A stretch of 64,000 nucleotides of DNA from Guadua angustifolia (GCA_036346375.1 CM070503.1:1798001-1862000); one strand, 5' to 3'; counted from the stretch's first letter, positions 1 to 10,648 are shown. Translations and numbers: made by a program. Notes: a model not told the origin generated them from the letters alone.

Positions 1-337
1 GGGAATTACTGGGGAAGGCGCGGCCTCCCATCTCTGTTTGGTCATCTTTGAAGTCGCGTGTCGATGGGGTAGGTGGCGGGTCGGCCGGCCGATGATTTGA
101 TGTTGGCTCGTTAGCGAAGATGGTTCGAGCTTGTTCGAGGCTCTCGGCCCGTCAGACTCGTCGGTCGGGACATCTCCGAGTTAGTATCGTAGTAGCTTGT
201 GAGGCGCCCGCTCTATAACGCTGGTCAGACCACCTCTTGGGGTCGGCTTGGCGAGGCCTTGGGCCCCGGGTTTTAGGCACGATGGCGGCCCATGCACCTC
301 TCTGGGCATTGGGGATACTGTGTGTCGGTATCCGTCA
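1..337 (-). mobile_element. Partial 3' LTR of a Ty3/gypsy element
   Basis: This is the start-proximal part of an LTR that continues beyond the left window edge. On the minus strand the LTR begins with TGACGGATACC at 337. It parallels the LTR at 14,490-15,504: the shared text around GATGGCGGCCCAT, GGGGATAC and the terminal CCGTCA/TCGTCA is clear by eye. A purine-rich stretch (minus-strand AAGAGGAAACT, 338-348) lies directly upstream of the LTR start, as expected for a polypurine tract, so this should be the 3' LTR of the element whose gag-pol remnants follow at higher coordinates. Confidence 0.7.
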
Positions 338-559
338 AGTTTCCTCTTCGCGATTAGCACCGTAGAGTAACCGCACTGCGGTCAGGGCTTTGGACTCGAG
401 AGTACTTCATCGATGAAGTAGACCGGTCGTTGCACCTTGAGGGCGTGACCTTCTTGAAACCACTCGACGGCGAGTGCGCACTCCACGACTGGTCGTGGCG
501 GCAATGTAGAGGAAGCGAGGCTCGCAGTCTTGGCCGATCGGGCCGCCGGCGATGTCGAG

Positions 560-1335
560 AAGGCCTTTAGTCGGTCAAGGGCTTCTGAGCTTCACGCATC
601 AAGCGAAGTGGTCGGATTTTACGGCGGTTTATAAGCGGCATCGCGCTTCGCCAAGGCGAAGACAAGCGGCTCAAAGGCTGCGAGGCAACCGTCGGCTTTG
701 GGCGCCCTTTAGATCGGCGATCGGGCCCATCCTCATGATCGTTGAGATCTTTCGGGTTAACCCGATCGGCGCTCGGATATCATGAAGCGAAGCTTCCTTA
801 GGGACCGAAGCGCACACCGGGGTTGAGTTTTATCTTGAAACCGTCGGAGGTTCTCAAAGTTTCTTGAGGTCGGCGGCGAGGTCGTCGACGCCTTCAGGAG
901 ACCTCCATCCTCATGATCGCTGAGATCTTTCGGGTTGGCCGATGCGCGCTCGGATATCATGGCCAAAGCTTCCTTGGGGACCGAAGACGCACTTTTCGGG
1001 GTTGAGTTTTATCTTGAAACCGTCGGAGGTTCGCAAAAAGTTTCTTCGAGGTCGGCGACGAGGTCATGCCGCCTTTCGATTTAACGACGATTTAGTCACG
1101 TAGACCTCGATGTTCGGCCGATCGGTCGCCAAGCAGTGTACATGCACTGCGTGATATGTAGCACCGCGTTCTTGGACCAAAGGGCATCGTCCACGTAACA
1201 AAAGCGGCGAAGGAGTGATAAAGAAGTCGCGGTGGTCGAACTCTTTCATCGGGATCTGGTGATAACGAGTAGGCGTCGAGGGAAGCGATTCACACCAGCG
1301 AGTGGAATCAGCGACACAGTCGATCCGGGGCAAGG
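560..1335 (-). pseudogene. Degenerate gypsy reverse transcriptase
   Basis: Minus-strand translations match the reverse transcriptase of plant Ty3/gypsy polyproteins. A YHQIPM-like segment and ERGATYHAV...NIEVYV lie at 1,064-1,275, where the catalytic YVDD box is decayed to YVTK. Downstream is the conserved NLRRF/KLNPEKC/FMISERGI-like segment (731-1,000). Frames change repeatedly, so no functional enzyme is encoded. The downstream segment is present twice. No RNase H or integrase was recognised between this point and the 3' LTR, so most of pol appears deleted. Confidence 0.75.
731..1080. repeat. 178-bp tandem duplication inside gypsy RT
   Basis: CCTCATGATCG at 731 recurs at 909, and both are followed by the same roughly 140 bp (GAGATCTTTCGGGTT..., GGGGTTGAGTTTTATCTTG, AAACCGTCGGAGGTT). 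The period is 178 bp. The copies differ by substitutions and 1-3 bp indels, so the duplication is old or lies in fast-decaying sequence. Confidence 0.8.
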
Positions 1336-1919
1336 AAAATGGTCCTTGGGACCGCCTTATTGAGCCGTGTAGTCAACACATCCTCCATTGCGGATTTCTT
1401 CTTTACAAAACGGGGTTGGCAAGCCACTCGGGTGGCGTGCCTCTTTATGAACACTGCCTCCAAAAGTTTGGCTACCTCCTCCCTATGAGCTGCGCTTTTC
1501 TTCGTCGAGCGGCGCGGCGTTAGGCAACCGACCTCATGGCAGGTCGGATGTCGAGGTGTGCTCGGCGACCTCCTTGGGATGCCGGCATATCGGAGGTCTT
1601 CCATGCGAGACATCCGGTTTGCTGGAGGAAGTCGACGAGCGCGCTTTCCTATTTGGCGGGGAGGGCGGACCCTACCCGCATGGTCTTGGCTGGGTCCTCG
1701 GGGTCGACCGCGACCCTCTTCTTGTCTTCGGCGGACTCAAAGGACCCGGGTCCCGACTTGCCAGAGGCAGGGAGGGACTCAGAAGCTTCCCTCCGGTAGT
1801 GGTCGAGTTCGGCGGATGCAATGACCGCTGAAAGCTACTTCAGAGCTCGCTCGCTCATGCTTGAAAGCGAAAGTGGAAGGATGAGGCCCTGTAATGATGC
1901 CCCACGCCCAGGAATCTTC
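1336..1919 (-). pseudogene. Gypsy pol spacer between protease and RT, decayed
   Basis: GC-rich gypsy polyprotein sequence lying between the protease-like and RT-like segments in the minus-strand order gag-PR-RT. Overlapping open frames on both strands here look like chance ORFs in GC-rich DNA. The upper end (about 1,850-1,920) still shows a minus-strand match to the region after protease (LQGLILPLSLSS, then the end of CYAKFMAIPNYTY-like text). No conserved domain is readable elsewhere in the stretch. Confidence 0.5.
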
Positions 1920-2342
1920 AACCGGTAAGTATAGTTGGGGATCGCCATAAACTTAGCGTAACACGGCCTCCCGGGATGGCGTGGTAGGATCCCATGAACC
2001 CCACAACCTCAAAAGTGAGGTTTTCGGTCGAAGTTCTCGGGCCCCCAAAGGTGTGGCGGGTCGACCGCCCAAGGGGTAGGCTTGTCGGCACAGGATGACA
2101 CCGTGGAAAGGTGCCTTGCAGTCGCAGGTCGGCGCGGAACTCCCAGGCGTCGGCGTCTCACCATACATGATGTTGAGGCCGCTCTGCAGATCCATGAGCA
2201 CCTTTGAGGCGTTTCGACCCCACGATGGGATCGCGACGAGCGGGTACCTTCCCGGGTGCGGGATGTAGTCGGGGTGGTCTGTCCGATCAAAGGTGATCGG
2301 AGACTCTGACCACCGGAGGTACTTCGGGACCGCAGGGGTCAC
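1920..2342 (-). pseudogene. Degenerate gypsy protease region
   Basis: The minus-strand frame reads YLRWSESPITFDRTDHPDYIP, then HPGRYPLVAIP and VLMDLQSGLNIMYGETP. This is the plant gypsy gag-protease junction, in which the active-site text is normally LMDGGSGLN; here GG is replaced by LQ and flanking frames are shifted. It continues into AYPLGG...FEVVGF and PCYAKFMAIPNYTYRLK-like text toward 1,920. It sits between gag (higher coordinates) and RT (lower coordinates), as expected for a minus-strand element. Confidence 0.75.
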
Positions 2343-3075
2343 CGTGTGTCGAATGCCTGCCGCGCCTGCTGCTTGTCGGGGCGGTCGGCGGCGGCGACCG
2401 TGTGGTCCTCGCGGGCCTGTTTTCCCTTCCGCCTCCGTTTGTCGGAGTGATCGGGAGGAGGGGCAGGCTCGGAACCGGACTCTCGTTTGGCCTTCCCCTT
2501 ATCGAAGATGGCCCCCACGGCCTCCTCGCCGGAGGCGTGGTTGGTGGCAATGTCGACTAGCTCCTTGGTAGTCCTGGGTTTGATGCAACCCAGCTTGTGG
2601 ACCAAGGCTCTGCACGTAGTGCCGTAGATGAACGCCCCCACGACGTCGGCGTCGCTGATGTCGGGGAGTTCATTACACTGCTGGGAGAAGCGCCGGATAT
2701 AGTCCCGGAGCGTCTCTCTTGGTTGCTGCTTGTAGCTTTTAAGATCCCAGGAGTTCCCAGGGCGCTTGTAAGTGCCCTGGAAATTTTCGACGAAGACGTT
2801 CTTCAGGTCGGCCCAGTTCTAGATGGTTCCGGCGGGCAAGTACTCGAGCTAGGCTCGGGCCGAGTCCGCCAGATAAATGGGGAGGTACTGAATGATAAAA
2901 AGATCATTAGTAGCTCCACCGGCTCGGCAGGTGAGCCGGTAATCTTCCAACCAAACACGGGGTTAAATCGCCCGTGTACTTGGCTATGTTGACAGGTGCT
3001 CGGAAACGGGCAGGAAAATCCGCCCGACGGATCTCCCGAGAGAACGCTTGGGGTCCCGGTCCTTCCGGGCTCGGA
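2287..3075 (-). pseudogene. Gypsy gag fragment
   Basis: Minus-strand text matches grass Ty3/gypsy gag in order: AFSREIRRADFPARFRAP and NIAKYTGD (about 3,045-2,960), EYLPAGTI.NWADLK (about 2,850-2,800), NFQGTYKRPGNSWDLKS, ETLRDYIRRFSQQCNELP, ISDADVVGAFIYGTTCRALV, then a basic Lys/Arg-rich tail with DHSDKRRRKGKQ (2,339-2,460). At least two stops and a frame change interrupt the 5' part. The fragment stops near 3,075, where AT-rich unrelated DNA begins, consistent with interruption by the inserted copia-type element. Confidence 0.8.
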
Positions 3076-4642
3076 CTACGGTTTAGTATTAAAGCAACAT
3101 GATATCACTTGGAAGCCAATAAGTGCCCAAAACTTGCAATAAATAAACTCCCCAAGATATTCAATGAAAGAAACATGGAGTTATTTGCATTTGAATTGCA
3201 CAAGTTTTGTCTTTTCAAAAGATCAAGTGAAAATCACTCTTTAGTTCATTTAAAGTGCTCATAACTGATACCACTTGAAAATACGATCAAATAAATTTCA
3301 GAGCTTTTCAAATTTTGCACAAATGAACTTTGGGATGACAAGAAACTTGTCCAAAAAGAATTTTTGAAAAAGAAAGTACCAATCAAAAGATATCCCAAAG
3401 CAAAACTCGGAAAATTCTGAAAAAACAGAACCAAAACTACCAGGCCGGTACTACCGCTCACACAGGGCAGTAGTACATAAACCCAGATTACTCTAGACGC
3501 TGGGCAGTAATACCGCCTTGACAGACCATAATTTCGGCTTTTGCAAATTTTTGGCAAAAATGATTCAAATGAAGTCCAATTAATTTAAAAATTTGCAGAG
3601 ATGAACTTTGGACTAATTAGAAGGTTTTGCAAAAAGAATTTTCTCAAAATCAATTTTATTTTGAAAGATATAGCAATTTGCGCTTTGAGGCATAAAAGGA
3701 AATTGATTTTCACGAAAAGCCTCAAAATGCAATTCAACTTGGATTTCATGCAATTTCTTTTTCCATGGCTTAGATAGGTGTATCAAGAATGTGTATAGCC
3801 AAGATTTATGATGAAATCCAACTCGAATGCCACGATTTGAGCTATATACCTAAATAGGCCATTTCGGATTAAATCAAATCGTTTTTGAGCCAAATTAGAT
3901 TTTAACATAGATTTTTCACTTTGAAAACTTGTAAAACATTTGAAATACATAGTAGAATACTTTTACAAAGTTTTTCGCAAATTTGGGCCTTTTAAATATG
4001 TTTTTATTACTTTTGACCTAAATAGTCCATTCGAAGAAGCAAATAGAAACCAAGTCAAAATCAACAACACAAGAATTCAAATTAAGCAAGGGTAAGATAT
4101 ATGGATTTGAATTTTGTGTATGAGTCTAGAATACCATTTTGAATCAAAATTCTACACAAGAATTGATCCAAATGGAGAAACTCACTAAGTGCAATAATAT
4201 GACCATTATGGGTCAAGTATAGTTTTTCGGCGAGTTTCAAAATCAAATAACTTTTGCTAGGTTGGTCTTTTAAAAATCTTTTGAATACGAAAATTGTTAA
4301 GAATGACCAACTCTAAGATTTTCGTTTTGGAAATACTTTCAAAATCCTTTTACTTTTAATTCTATGAAAAATATAAGTTTAAATCAAAATCAAGATACTA
4401 GTAACTAGATTTTGGAGATAAAACTCATTTTCTTTTCAAAATAGATTTTTGTGAAGCCAAAAACTTTGAAAAACATTTCAAAATCATTTGTATACATTTT
4501 TCAACTAGTTTTTCACAAGATTAGTAATAGTATACAAAATTTTGACTTTTGGCTAAATGGTTGATTTTGAAAATATATATATATGCACTTATATTAATAT
4601 GGGCACACGTAGGGATGTGATACACATGAATATGAATTAACA
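3076..4642. other. AT-rich 3' part of the inserted copia-type element
   Basis: This AT-rich stretch has no coding capacity. It separates the gypsy gag fragment from the copia PPT-like motif. It carries internal near-repeats (ATGAACTTTGG with GCAAAAAGAATTTT-like text at about 3,320 and 3,600) and a GGTACTACCGCTC / CAGTAGTAC motif group near 3,450. That group resembles text at 7,590-7,830 inside the LTR-like block, which supports membership of the same element. It would be the 3' LTR or 3' untranslated part, but I could not align it along its length with 6,740-9,687. Confidence 0.45.
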
Positions 4643-4650
4643 CTCCCCCT
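4643..4650 (-). promoter_or_regulatory. Polypurine-tract-like motif (AGGGGGAG)
   Basis: Minus-strand AGGGGGAG, a typical copia PPT, follows the gag region at the correct end for a minus-strand element. It sits just above an ...AACA end that could be an LTR terminus. An identical motif lies at 9,691-9,698. Confidence 0.5.
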
Positions 4651-4801
4651 AAATGTGCCACTATTTAAACTTGCTCAAGATTTGCAATAAGAGAATAGAT
4701 AAGAGGCGAGAGCAAGTTCTTACAACAAGTAATCTAAATTGATCTTTCATTTATATTTCAATATAACCTACACAAGGCTATAAGATATAATAGTAATCAA
4801 T

Positions 4802-6679
4802 TTAAATAATTGTTACCCGAGATGGCATTGGCTCATGGTGGACTTGATAATCTTCATGCTTGACACCACTTGTAGACGAATATAATCCTTCTCCTCTTGA
4901 GTGAGCAAGCGTCCAATCCATCTCTTTATTGCCTACGAACCTTTTAGGCAACTTTTGGTACCCAATCCTTATTGGGTCCGACAAAGTTAGTCACAATAGT
5001 TTTAGGAACCTAAATGGTCCTAATTTTAGCATTTTTAAATTGACTAACAAGACTAGAAATAGAATTGCAATAATTATTCCTCCAAGGCAAATAATTTGCA
5101 TTTAATTGAAGAGGCTTAGGAGTTTTGGCATTCTTAACAAATCTATTTCTAGTTTGATCCTTTCTAAGCTCATAATAATCATTATAATAAGGACGCTTAG
5201 AGGATCTAGTATTTCTAGTAAATGTTTTGCTATAATTATTTTTCCTAAGCATATGATCATCATGATTTTTCTTATTCTTAGGAAACCTAGCATTTTGAGC
5301 AAATACATTTCTAGAATTACTCTTCCTATGCAAATGTATATCATTTTGAGCGGGCATAGGGGATTTGACAAGCTTGGCAAACACATTGCCATTCTTGTCC
5401 TTCCTATGCAAATAATTTTCATTAACAAGAATAGGCTTAGGAGTTTTACCTTTGGGACAGTCCTTACCGAAGTATCCTTTTTCCCGGCAATTGAAGCACG
5501 TCACACTATTTGGCCCTCTCTTGACCGATTTGACTTGCTCCTTGCCGGTTTGCCTCATGGTTGGTGCTTGTGGCTTGATCTCCACATTATTAGGGCACAC
5601 GGAGGCGAGATGGCCCTTCTTGTTGCATGCGAAACATTTGATTGTCTTCGTGTGTCGCGCATTATGCCTCGTCTTACTATTCTCCCTCTTGGAGTTGTGG
5701 CGAGTCCTCGCTTATCTTGGCGCCCTTGGCTTGCTCAAGATTTAAATCGAGAGAGCTTTTCCTTTAACGCACATCTTCAAGTCATTTTCCAACTTAATGA
5801 CTTGAGCCTTGAGCTCATTGTTTTCCTCTACAAGATTAGCATCTATAGACATAGAGGAACTAGAAGCAAATTTATTAGAGCAACAAGGTATATCAATTAA
5901 ATCTTCACAAGAGGTGGACATATCAATTTTTGATGAAGTATTTGAATTGACATTTAAGCATGGCATTTCATCAATTAAATCACATGTGATTCCTATATCC
6001 ACCTTAGACTTATAAATTTCTTTGAGAAGGAGGGATTCATGATTCTCTTTAAGCATATTATAATCACTTTGAATTGATTCGTGTTCAAGCTTTAAAATCT
6101 TATATTTTGTTTTCTCCTTCCCAAGATAATTATTGAGCTCCTCTAACATATCCATTAAATCATCATATGAGGGCTCTTCGTCATCACATACCTCATTTTT
6201 ACCTTTTGCCATGAAGCAACGAATTTTTGATATAAGTGAAGATTCGTCGTCGCTTGAGGCGGAAATTGAGGTTGATGGAGATGCCGGTTCTTCATCGCTT
6301 GATGTAGAGGTTGAAGAATCATCAACCGACTTTTCTCCCTCAATGCAATCCTCAATTGATGTTGTGGATGATTCAAATAATTCTTGAAGCTTGATCCACA
6401 TCGCATGAGCGCTTGAGAGGTTGCATATGAGATTGAAAATTTCTACGCTCACAACACTAAATAAGCATTAGTAGCTTGAGCGTCGAGATGTAGACATTTC
6501 TCCTCTCCTTTAGTTGGAGCAATATCATTAATTGGAGAAGAAATGCCGACATCTACGATCCACCATATTTGTGGGCTCATGGATTTAAAATGACTAATCA
6601 TAAATATTTTCCATGAAGTATAATTAGAGCCATCAAATATAAATGAATCGGTGGAGTGCACTAAACCTCTAGTTGCCAT
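4802..6679 (-). pseudogene. Ty1/copia gag (UBN2-type) with two zinc knuckles
   Basis: Reading on the minus strand from 6,679, the protein starts MATRGLVHSTDSFIFDGSNY and SWKIFMISHFKS, the N-terminus of plant copia gag (DUF4219/UBN2 type). The frame shifts near 6,450 and continues with LICNLSSAHAMWIKLQELF, an acidic Ser-rich stretch and a coiled-coil-like ENNELKAQVIKLENDL segment (to 5,742). It then enters two CCHC knuckles: KCFACNKKGHLASVCP (about 5,595-5,645, all four ligands present) and CFNCREKGYFGKDCP (about 5,455-5,500), where the ligand His is Tyr. A basic Asn/Lys-rich repetitive tail (NGNVFAKLV, SRNVFAQN, YSKTFTRN) and VWVPK-like text end the region near 4,802. The frame changes mean it is not intact. 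No protease, integrase or RT follows before the PPT, so this copy lacks pol and would be non-autonomous. Confidence 0.8.
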
Positions 6680-6725
6680 CCTTTTTACTCTCTAGACGGT
6701 TAAGCCTAAAATGAGAGTGACCGTG

Positions 6726-6737
6726 GCTCTGATACCA
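6726..6737 (-). promoter_or_regulatory. Primer binding site (tRNA-iMet type)
   Basis: Minus-strand TGGTATCAGAGC is the standard plant copia PBS complementary to the 3' end of initiator tRNA-Met. It lies two bases inside an LTR-like end (TGTAGGGTCGAGGATGCG reads on the plus strand from 6,740), and gag follows directly downstream. This fixes the element orientation and the 3' edge of its 5' LTR. Confidence 0.85.
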
Positions 6738-7339
6738 CTTGTAGGGTCGAGGATGCGCCTAGAGGGGGGTGAATAGGCGTTTTACGAAATTCGATCGCTC
6801 ACTAATTCAATTCGCTCTAATCAACCCCTATGTCAAAACCTACACAATTATAATGCGGAAGCGATAAATAGGTTTTGACAATTAAAGCCTAAATCAACTA
6901 GGCTCACTAGTGCACTAACTAAATTATGTCTCTACACAAGAATTGCTAAATTGATCAACTAAATAATACTAGCAATTCTAATTCAAGTAATTGATAAATA
7001 CTCAATAATGTAAATGCTTGAAAGTAAGGAGACAAGGGACAACCGATGTTTTTCCGTGGTGTTAGGAGACTTGGTCTCCCTAGTCCACGTTGAGGCAAGC
7101 CCACACTTGGACCGGCTCCCGCTCGAGCACCCGCCTCTTTCCACTAGTCGTGGTTTTTCACGCTTGCGCGTAGGCTCAACCCGAACCTTCACAAACTTCG
7201 CCGGGGCTTCTCACAACCTTGAGAGCTCCCGCGCACGACGCCTACGCCGTCTAGAAGTCGGCAACCTCCAAGAGTAACAAGCCGCTCCTCGCTTGAACTT
7301 CACCGAGCACAACGGATGCGCTCCCGGTGATCACCAAGT

Positions 7340-9300
7340 GCAACACATGCACAAGGCCTCACTCAAGTGCAACACATGCACAAGAGGCTCTCAAATCACT
7401 TCCTAATTGCAACACATGCAATTAGTCTCACTCTTAAGCTCAAGAGGCAAATGGAGAAGAGCAACACATGCACACAACTCCCCCACACAACAACAACACG
7501 AGCAACACTTGCCCCAAGCCCCCCAAGGGGGTATATATAGCCCCCCACAAGAAAACTAGCCGTTTGGGGGCAAAATGGTAATCAGTCTTTTCGGTACTAC
7601 CAGCCTCTAAGGTCGGTAGTCGCCCAGAGTCTCAACTGCCGGCTATGACTACAAACCCGTACTACTAGCCCTCGAGTAGCAGTAGTATCGCATTCTTGAC
7701 TACCGCTCCCACCGAAGCAGTAGTGCCGCCACACCGCTTGAAAAACAGCGCCTTTGGAAAAGTGCTGCGTAACAAACTGCGAGTAATACCGCATTCTTGA
7801 TTACTACGCCACACCCACCAGTAGTGCCTGCCATCTTGAGAAAACACGATTTAACTCTCAAATCCATTTCTCCAAAACCGAAATCCATTCTTTGAGCCAC
7901 AAAGATGATCAACACATGATCATACACATGTGCAAAACATATTCGCACCAACTTAGCTCATGCTCAAAGAATTTCAACCAAATTGCAAAACGCATTTCAA
8001 TCAACTCAAAGACTATTTGCAAAACGTATTAAGCAAATCAAACTCGAGTTTATGAGATTAATCCCCTAGCCATGTGAAGGTCAACACGAGACCAGTCAAC
8101 TTGCCAACACCGTTGCAAGCCCTATTCACATGCTCTCGAATTCGGACTCATAAACCTCGGTTTATTCGACTGTGAACTTGCAAACAACACAATAAACACA
8201 TTTCATGCTTGAGCACTACTCTTTGCAACACATGCAAAAGTCTAGCTCCTAGCAACATCAAATCAAGATGCATGAACTCTCTAATTGCAACACATGCAAT
8301 CCTCTAGTCCCATGCAACACCAAATCGACTTCACACCAAAACCAAACATCAACTAAAACCAAATCACATGTATGAGCTCTTTACTCGCAACACATGCAAG
8401 CCTCTAGCTCCAAACAAACACACAAACATCAAATCATGCTTGAGCTCTCTCCTTTTGCAACACATGCAAAACTTAGCTCCAAGCAAACACAAGTTTTAGA
8501 AAGATTGTTTTGCGAAACCAAAGCATGAAGCTTCAACTAATGCAACACATGCAAAAGTGAACTTCACGCAAAAGCCAACGCACTAGCTTATCACTTCTTG
8601 CAACACATGCAAATCAAAGCATTATCACGAAAACCAAATGCATATACTCTTTCATCTTTGCAACACATGCAAATCGAGCATAATGCAAAACAACCAAGCA
8701 TAGGCTTAACACATTTGCAACACATGCCAAATGGTTAACCCATATGCAAAAACCAAATCAAATAAGATTTGAGCTTGAGTGAGCAGCGGGATGAGATCAC
8801 CAACACATGATGAAGCTCAAGCAAAGGAGCGACCCTCTTAATAGCACGGCGATAAAACCTTAGACTCAAAGACTATAAAGTCCTTAGACTATCTAATTAT
8901 ACCTTCATGCACATCAAGCAATCCCTTTGGGGTCTTTATGATCATCACTTTGATACTCCCAGGATCATTACTCGACCCCTCTTTATCTTCGGAATCCATT
9001 CTTGACGCCCATCAACTCATGATGCCGTCCTTGTCCCGTTCTCATCATCTCATCCATCTTTGGACCTAACTCAATTACAACTCATACAAATAGTTAGTCC
9101 AAGATGCATGGTTGTCTCAATTATCTCTTGCACTCCATTAACACATAATGGATGCCTTTAGATCAATTGAGCACAACCTAAATCAATTGAAATGATTGTA
9201 AATGTGTCTTAAGTATAATAATGCAACACATGCTTAATTATACTTAAGAACTATTCATTTATCCTCAATTAATCATGGAACACCATCAACACATGATGAA
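7340..9300. repeat. Array of micro-inverted repeats with constant AACACAT loop
   Basis: AACACAT occurs 17 times, starting at 7342, 7371, 7411, 7463, 7911, 8227, 8289, 8389, 8459, 8544, 8602, 8662, 8719, 8802, 9140, 9225 and 9288. In 13 of 17 the bases on either side form inverted arms of at least 4 pairs (bulges allowed), while the arm sequence varies: CTAATTGC/GCAATTAG (7411), ATGATC/GATCAT (7911), TTTTGC/GCAAAA (8459), TCCATT/AATGGA (9140), GTGC/GCAC (7371), and 15 of 17 pairs at 9225. Sites at 7463, 8389, 8544 and 8802 have 3 pairs or fewer. Between 8,227 and 8,719 spacing is 57-100 bp and flanks share GAGCTCT / CTAGCTCC, so part of the array is diverged tandem duplication. In element-sense RNA the loop is AUGUGUU. 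Confidence 0.85.
7531..7540 (-). promoter_or_regulatory. LTR TATA box
   Basis: CTATATATAC on the minus strand is set between C- and G-runs in the middle of the LTR-like block. It is placed to drive transcription toward the PBS and gag, and no other comparable TATA motif was noted in the block. Confidence 0.6.
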
Positions 9301-9690
9301 GTGTTCTTTAATGATTAATAAGACAAATGAACTCAATTTAAATTATCATTTAAATTGATATGAGTATATATCAACTACACAAGTTTTCATATACTCATGT
9401 TGATGAAAAGTAATGATCCATTATGTGTAAGCGATATGAAATTGATCATTACTCTACGTCATCAACTATAGAATAAACTCCATATCTATACGTGCATAAG
9501 TATGATTGACTTGAATATAATATGCACATATTCAATTTGGTTGCATTGGAGCATATCCTATAATTCCACGAGTATACTTATAACTAGGCAATTCAAATAT
9601 ATACTCAAGGATATAGTTTCTTTATCTTGATCCTTATATGTGTCAATAAAGAATCGATCAATACAAAGAGACTTTCAGTTAAACTACAAA

Positions 9691-9985
9691 CTCCCCCTAA
9701 ATATGTGCATCCATGTAATATATGGATTGGGAAACATGATGCACATTTTGGTTAATATAACGGGGACATTCATACTTTAACTTGAATCCAAAGTATGTAA
9801 TTAATACTATAATGAATACGCATACATACCTTGGGTTTTCCATTTTTCAATGCGATGAGACTAAACAAAGATATTCTAAACAAACATGTTAGTCTCGATA
9901 TAAGATTGTCATTAATAACACTATCGCATTAGGGGATAAACTCAATATTGGATTTGTCATTAACACAAGATTAGATTTGTCATTA
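9691..9985 (-). mobile_element. Second PPT-like motif and remnant internal sequence
   Basis: Minus-strand AGGGGGAG (9,691-9,698) lies on the far side of the LTR-like block, followed by about 290 bp of AT-rich non-coding sequence up to the gypsy remnant near 9,985. A PPT upstream and a PBS downstream of one LTR would mean a tandem or recombined element, with this stretch the truncated 3' end of the upstream copy. Confidence 0.4.
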
Positions 9986-10149
9986 ACACCAAAACCATAA
10001 CTAATGAAGGTTGAACTTATAGGGGACCCAACTCGCTTGAGTGATGCCCGCCTCTGGTGCTTGGGATGGGTGGCATGGCTTCTTCTTCGAGGATGTGGCG
10101 CCGACCGTGATGGCTTACGTCTGCCACGTTGCATTGCGGGAGTACGGTT
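9986..10149 (-). mobile_element. Gypsy 5' internal remnant, left of the CACTA insertion
   Basis: This moderately GC-rich sequence ends at the CACTA target site (GTT, 10,147-10,149) and continues on the other side at 14,064. It is interpreted as 5' untranslated/gag-proximal gypsy sequence, because it lies between the 5' LTR with PBS (14,460-15,504) and the gag fragment (up to 3,075), all on the minus strand. Confidence 0.5.
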
Positions 10150-10159
10150 CACTACTACA

Positions 10160-10560
10160 GAACGGCACATCAGAATCGGTTCTTTTTTAGCATTAGAATC
10201 GGTTTTAGTGGTGATACGATGTCTTTAGATAGTGATGAGGTGGAGCTATCAGAATCGGTTTTGAACCGATCGTGATAAAACGTCATCATCGAATCGGTTC
10301 TTTAAGGAAGTGATTGTGATGACCTCATCGTAATCGGTTCTTTAAGGAAGTGACCCCTCATCGAATCGGTTCTTTAAGAAAAGTGATTACGATGACACCC
10401 TCACCGAATCGTGTCATCGAATCACAAAGAACCGATTCGATGATCGATGATGAGGGTGTCATCAGAATCACTTTTCTTAAAGAACCGATTCTGATGAGGG
10501 GGTCATCAGAATCGGTTCAGAATCACTTCCCTTAAAGAACCGATTCTGATGACCCATTGG
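10160..10560. repeat. CACTA 5' subterminal repeats
   Basis: Repeated AATCGGTTCTTTAAGGAAGTGAT and its inverse (TTAAAGAACCGATTC) occur many times in both orientations. They include a long palindromic stretch around 10,385-10,480 in which GATGACACCCTCA pairs with TGAGGGTGTCATC. In related elements such arrays bind the regulatory transposon protein. Confidence 0.8.
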
Positions 10561-10648
10561 GGTGTGCCATTTTTGTAAATTCTCTAAAAAAAGCACAAAT
10601 TAAAACACCGTTCTAGCTGGTGATTTAAAAACACTAAATTAAGAGAGA

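Larger units (their letters stand above)
6740..9687 (-). mobile_element. Long copia 5' LTR-like block
   Basis: The lower edge is fixed by TG at 6,740 next to the PBS. The upper edge is placed at the CA before the second PPT-like motif and is less certain. The block holds a TATA box on the minus strand (7,531-7,540), so U3 would be about 7,545-9,687 and R/U5 about 6,740-7,520. A length near 2.9 kb is large for copia. It contains GTAGTACCGC-type motifs (7,590-7,830) and a striking array of AACACAT-centred inverted repeats. Short open frames here are not coding. Confidence 0.6.

Noticed and set aside
5106..5900. 264-codon plus-strand ORF rich in Ile
   Set aside because: It is the antisense shadow of the copia gag frame, which carries zinc knuckles on the minus strand.
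7340..9300. CRISPR-like array of short repeats with variable spacers
   Set aside because: The repeat is only 7 bp, spacing is irregular, the host is a plant nuclear genome, and the block lies in an LTR next to a PBS. The inverted arms are a different kind of pattern.
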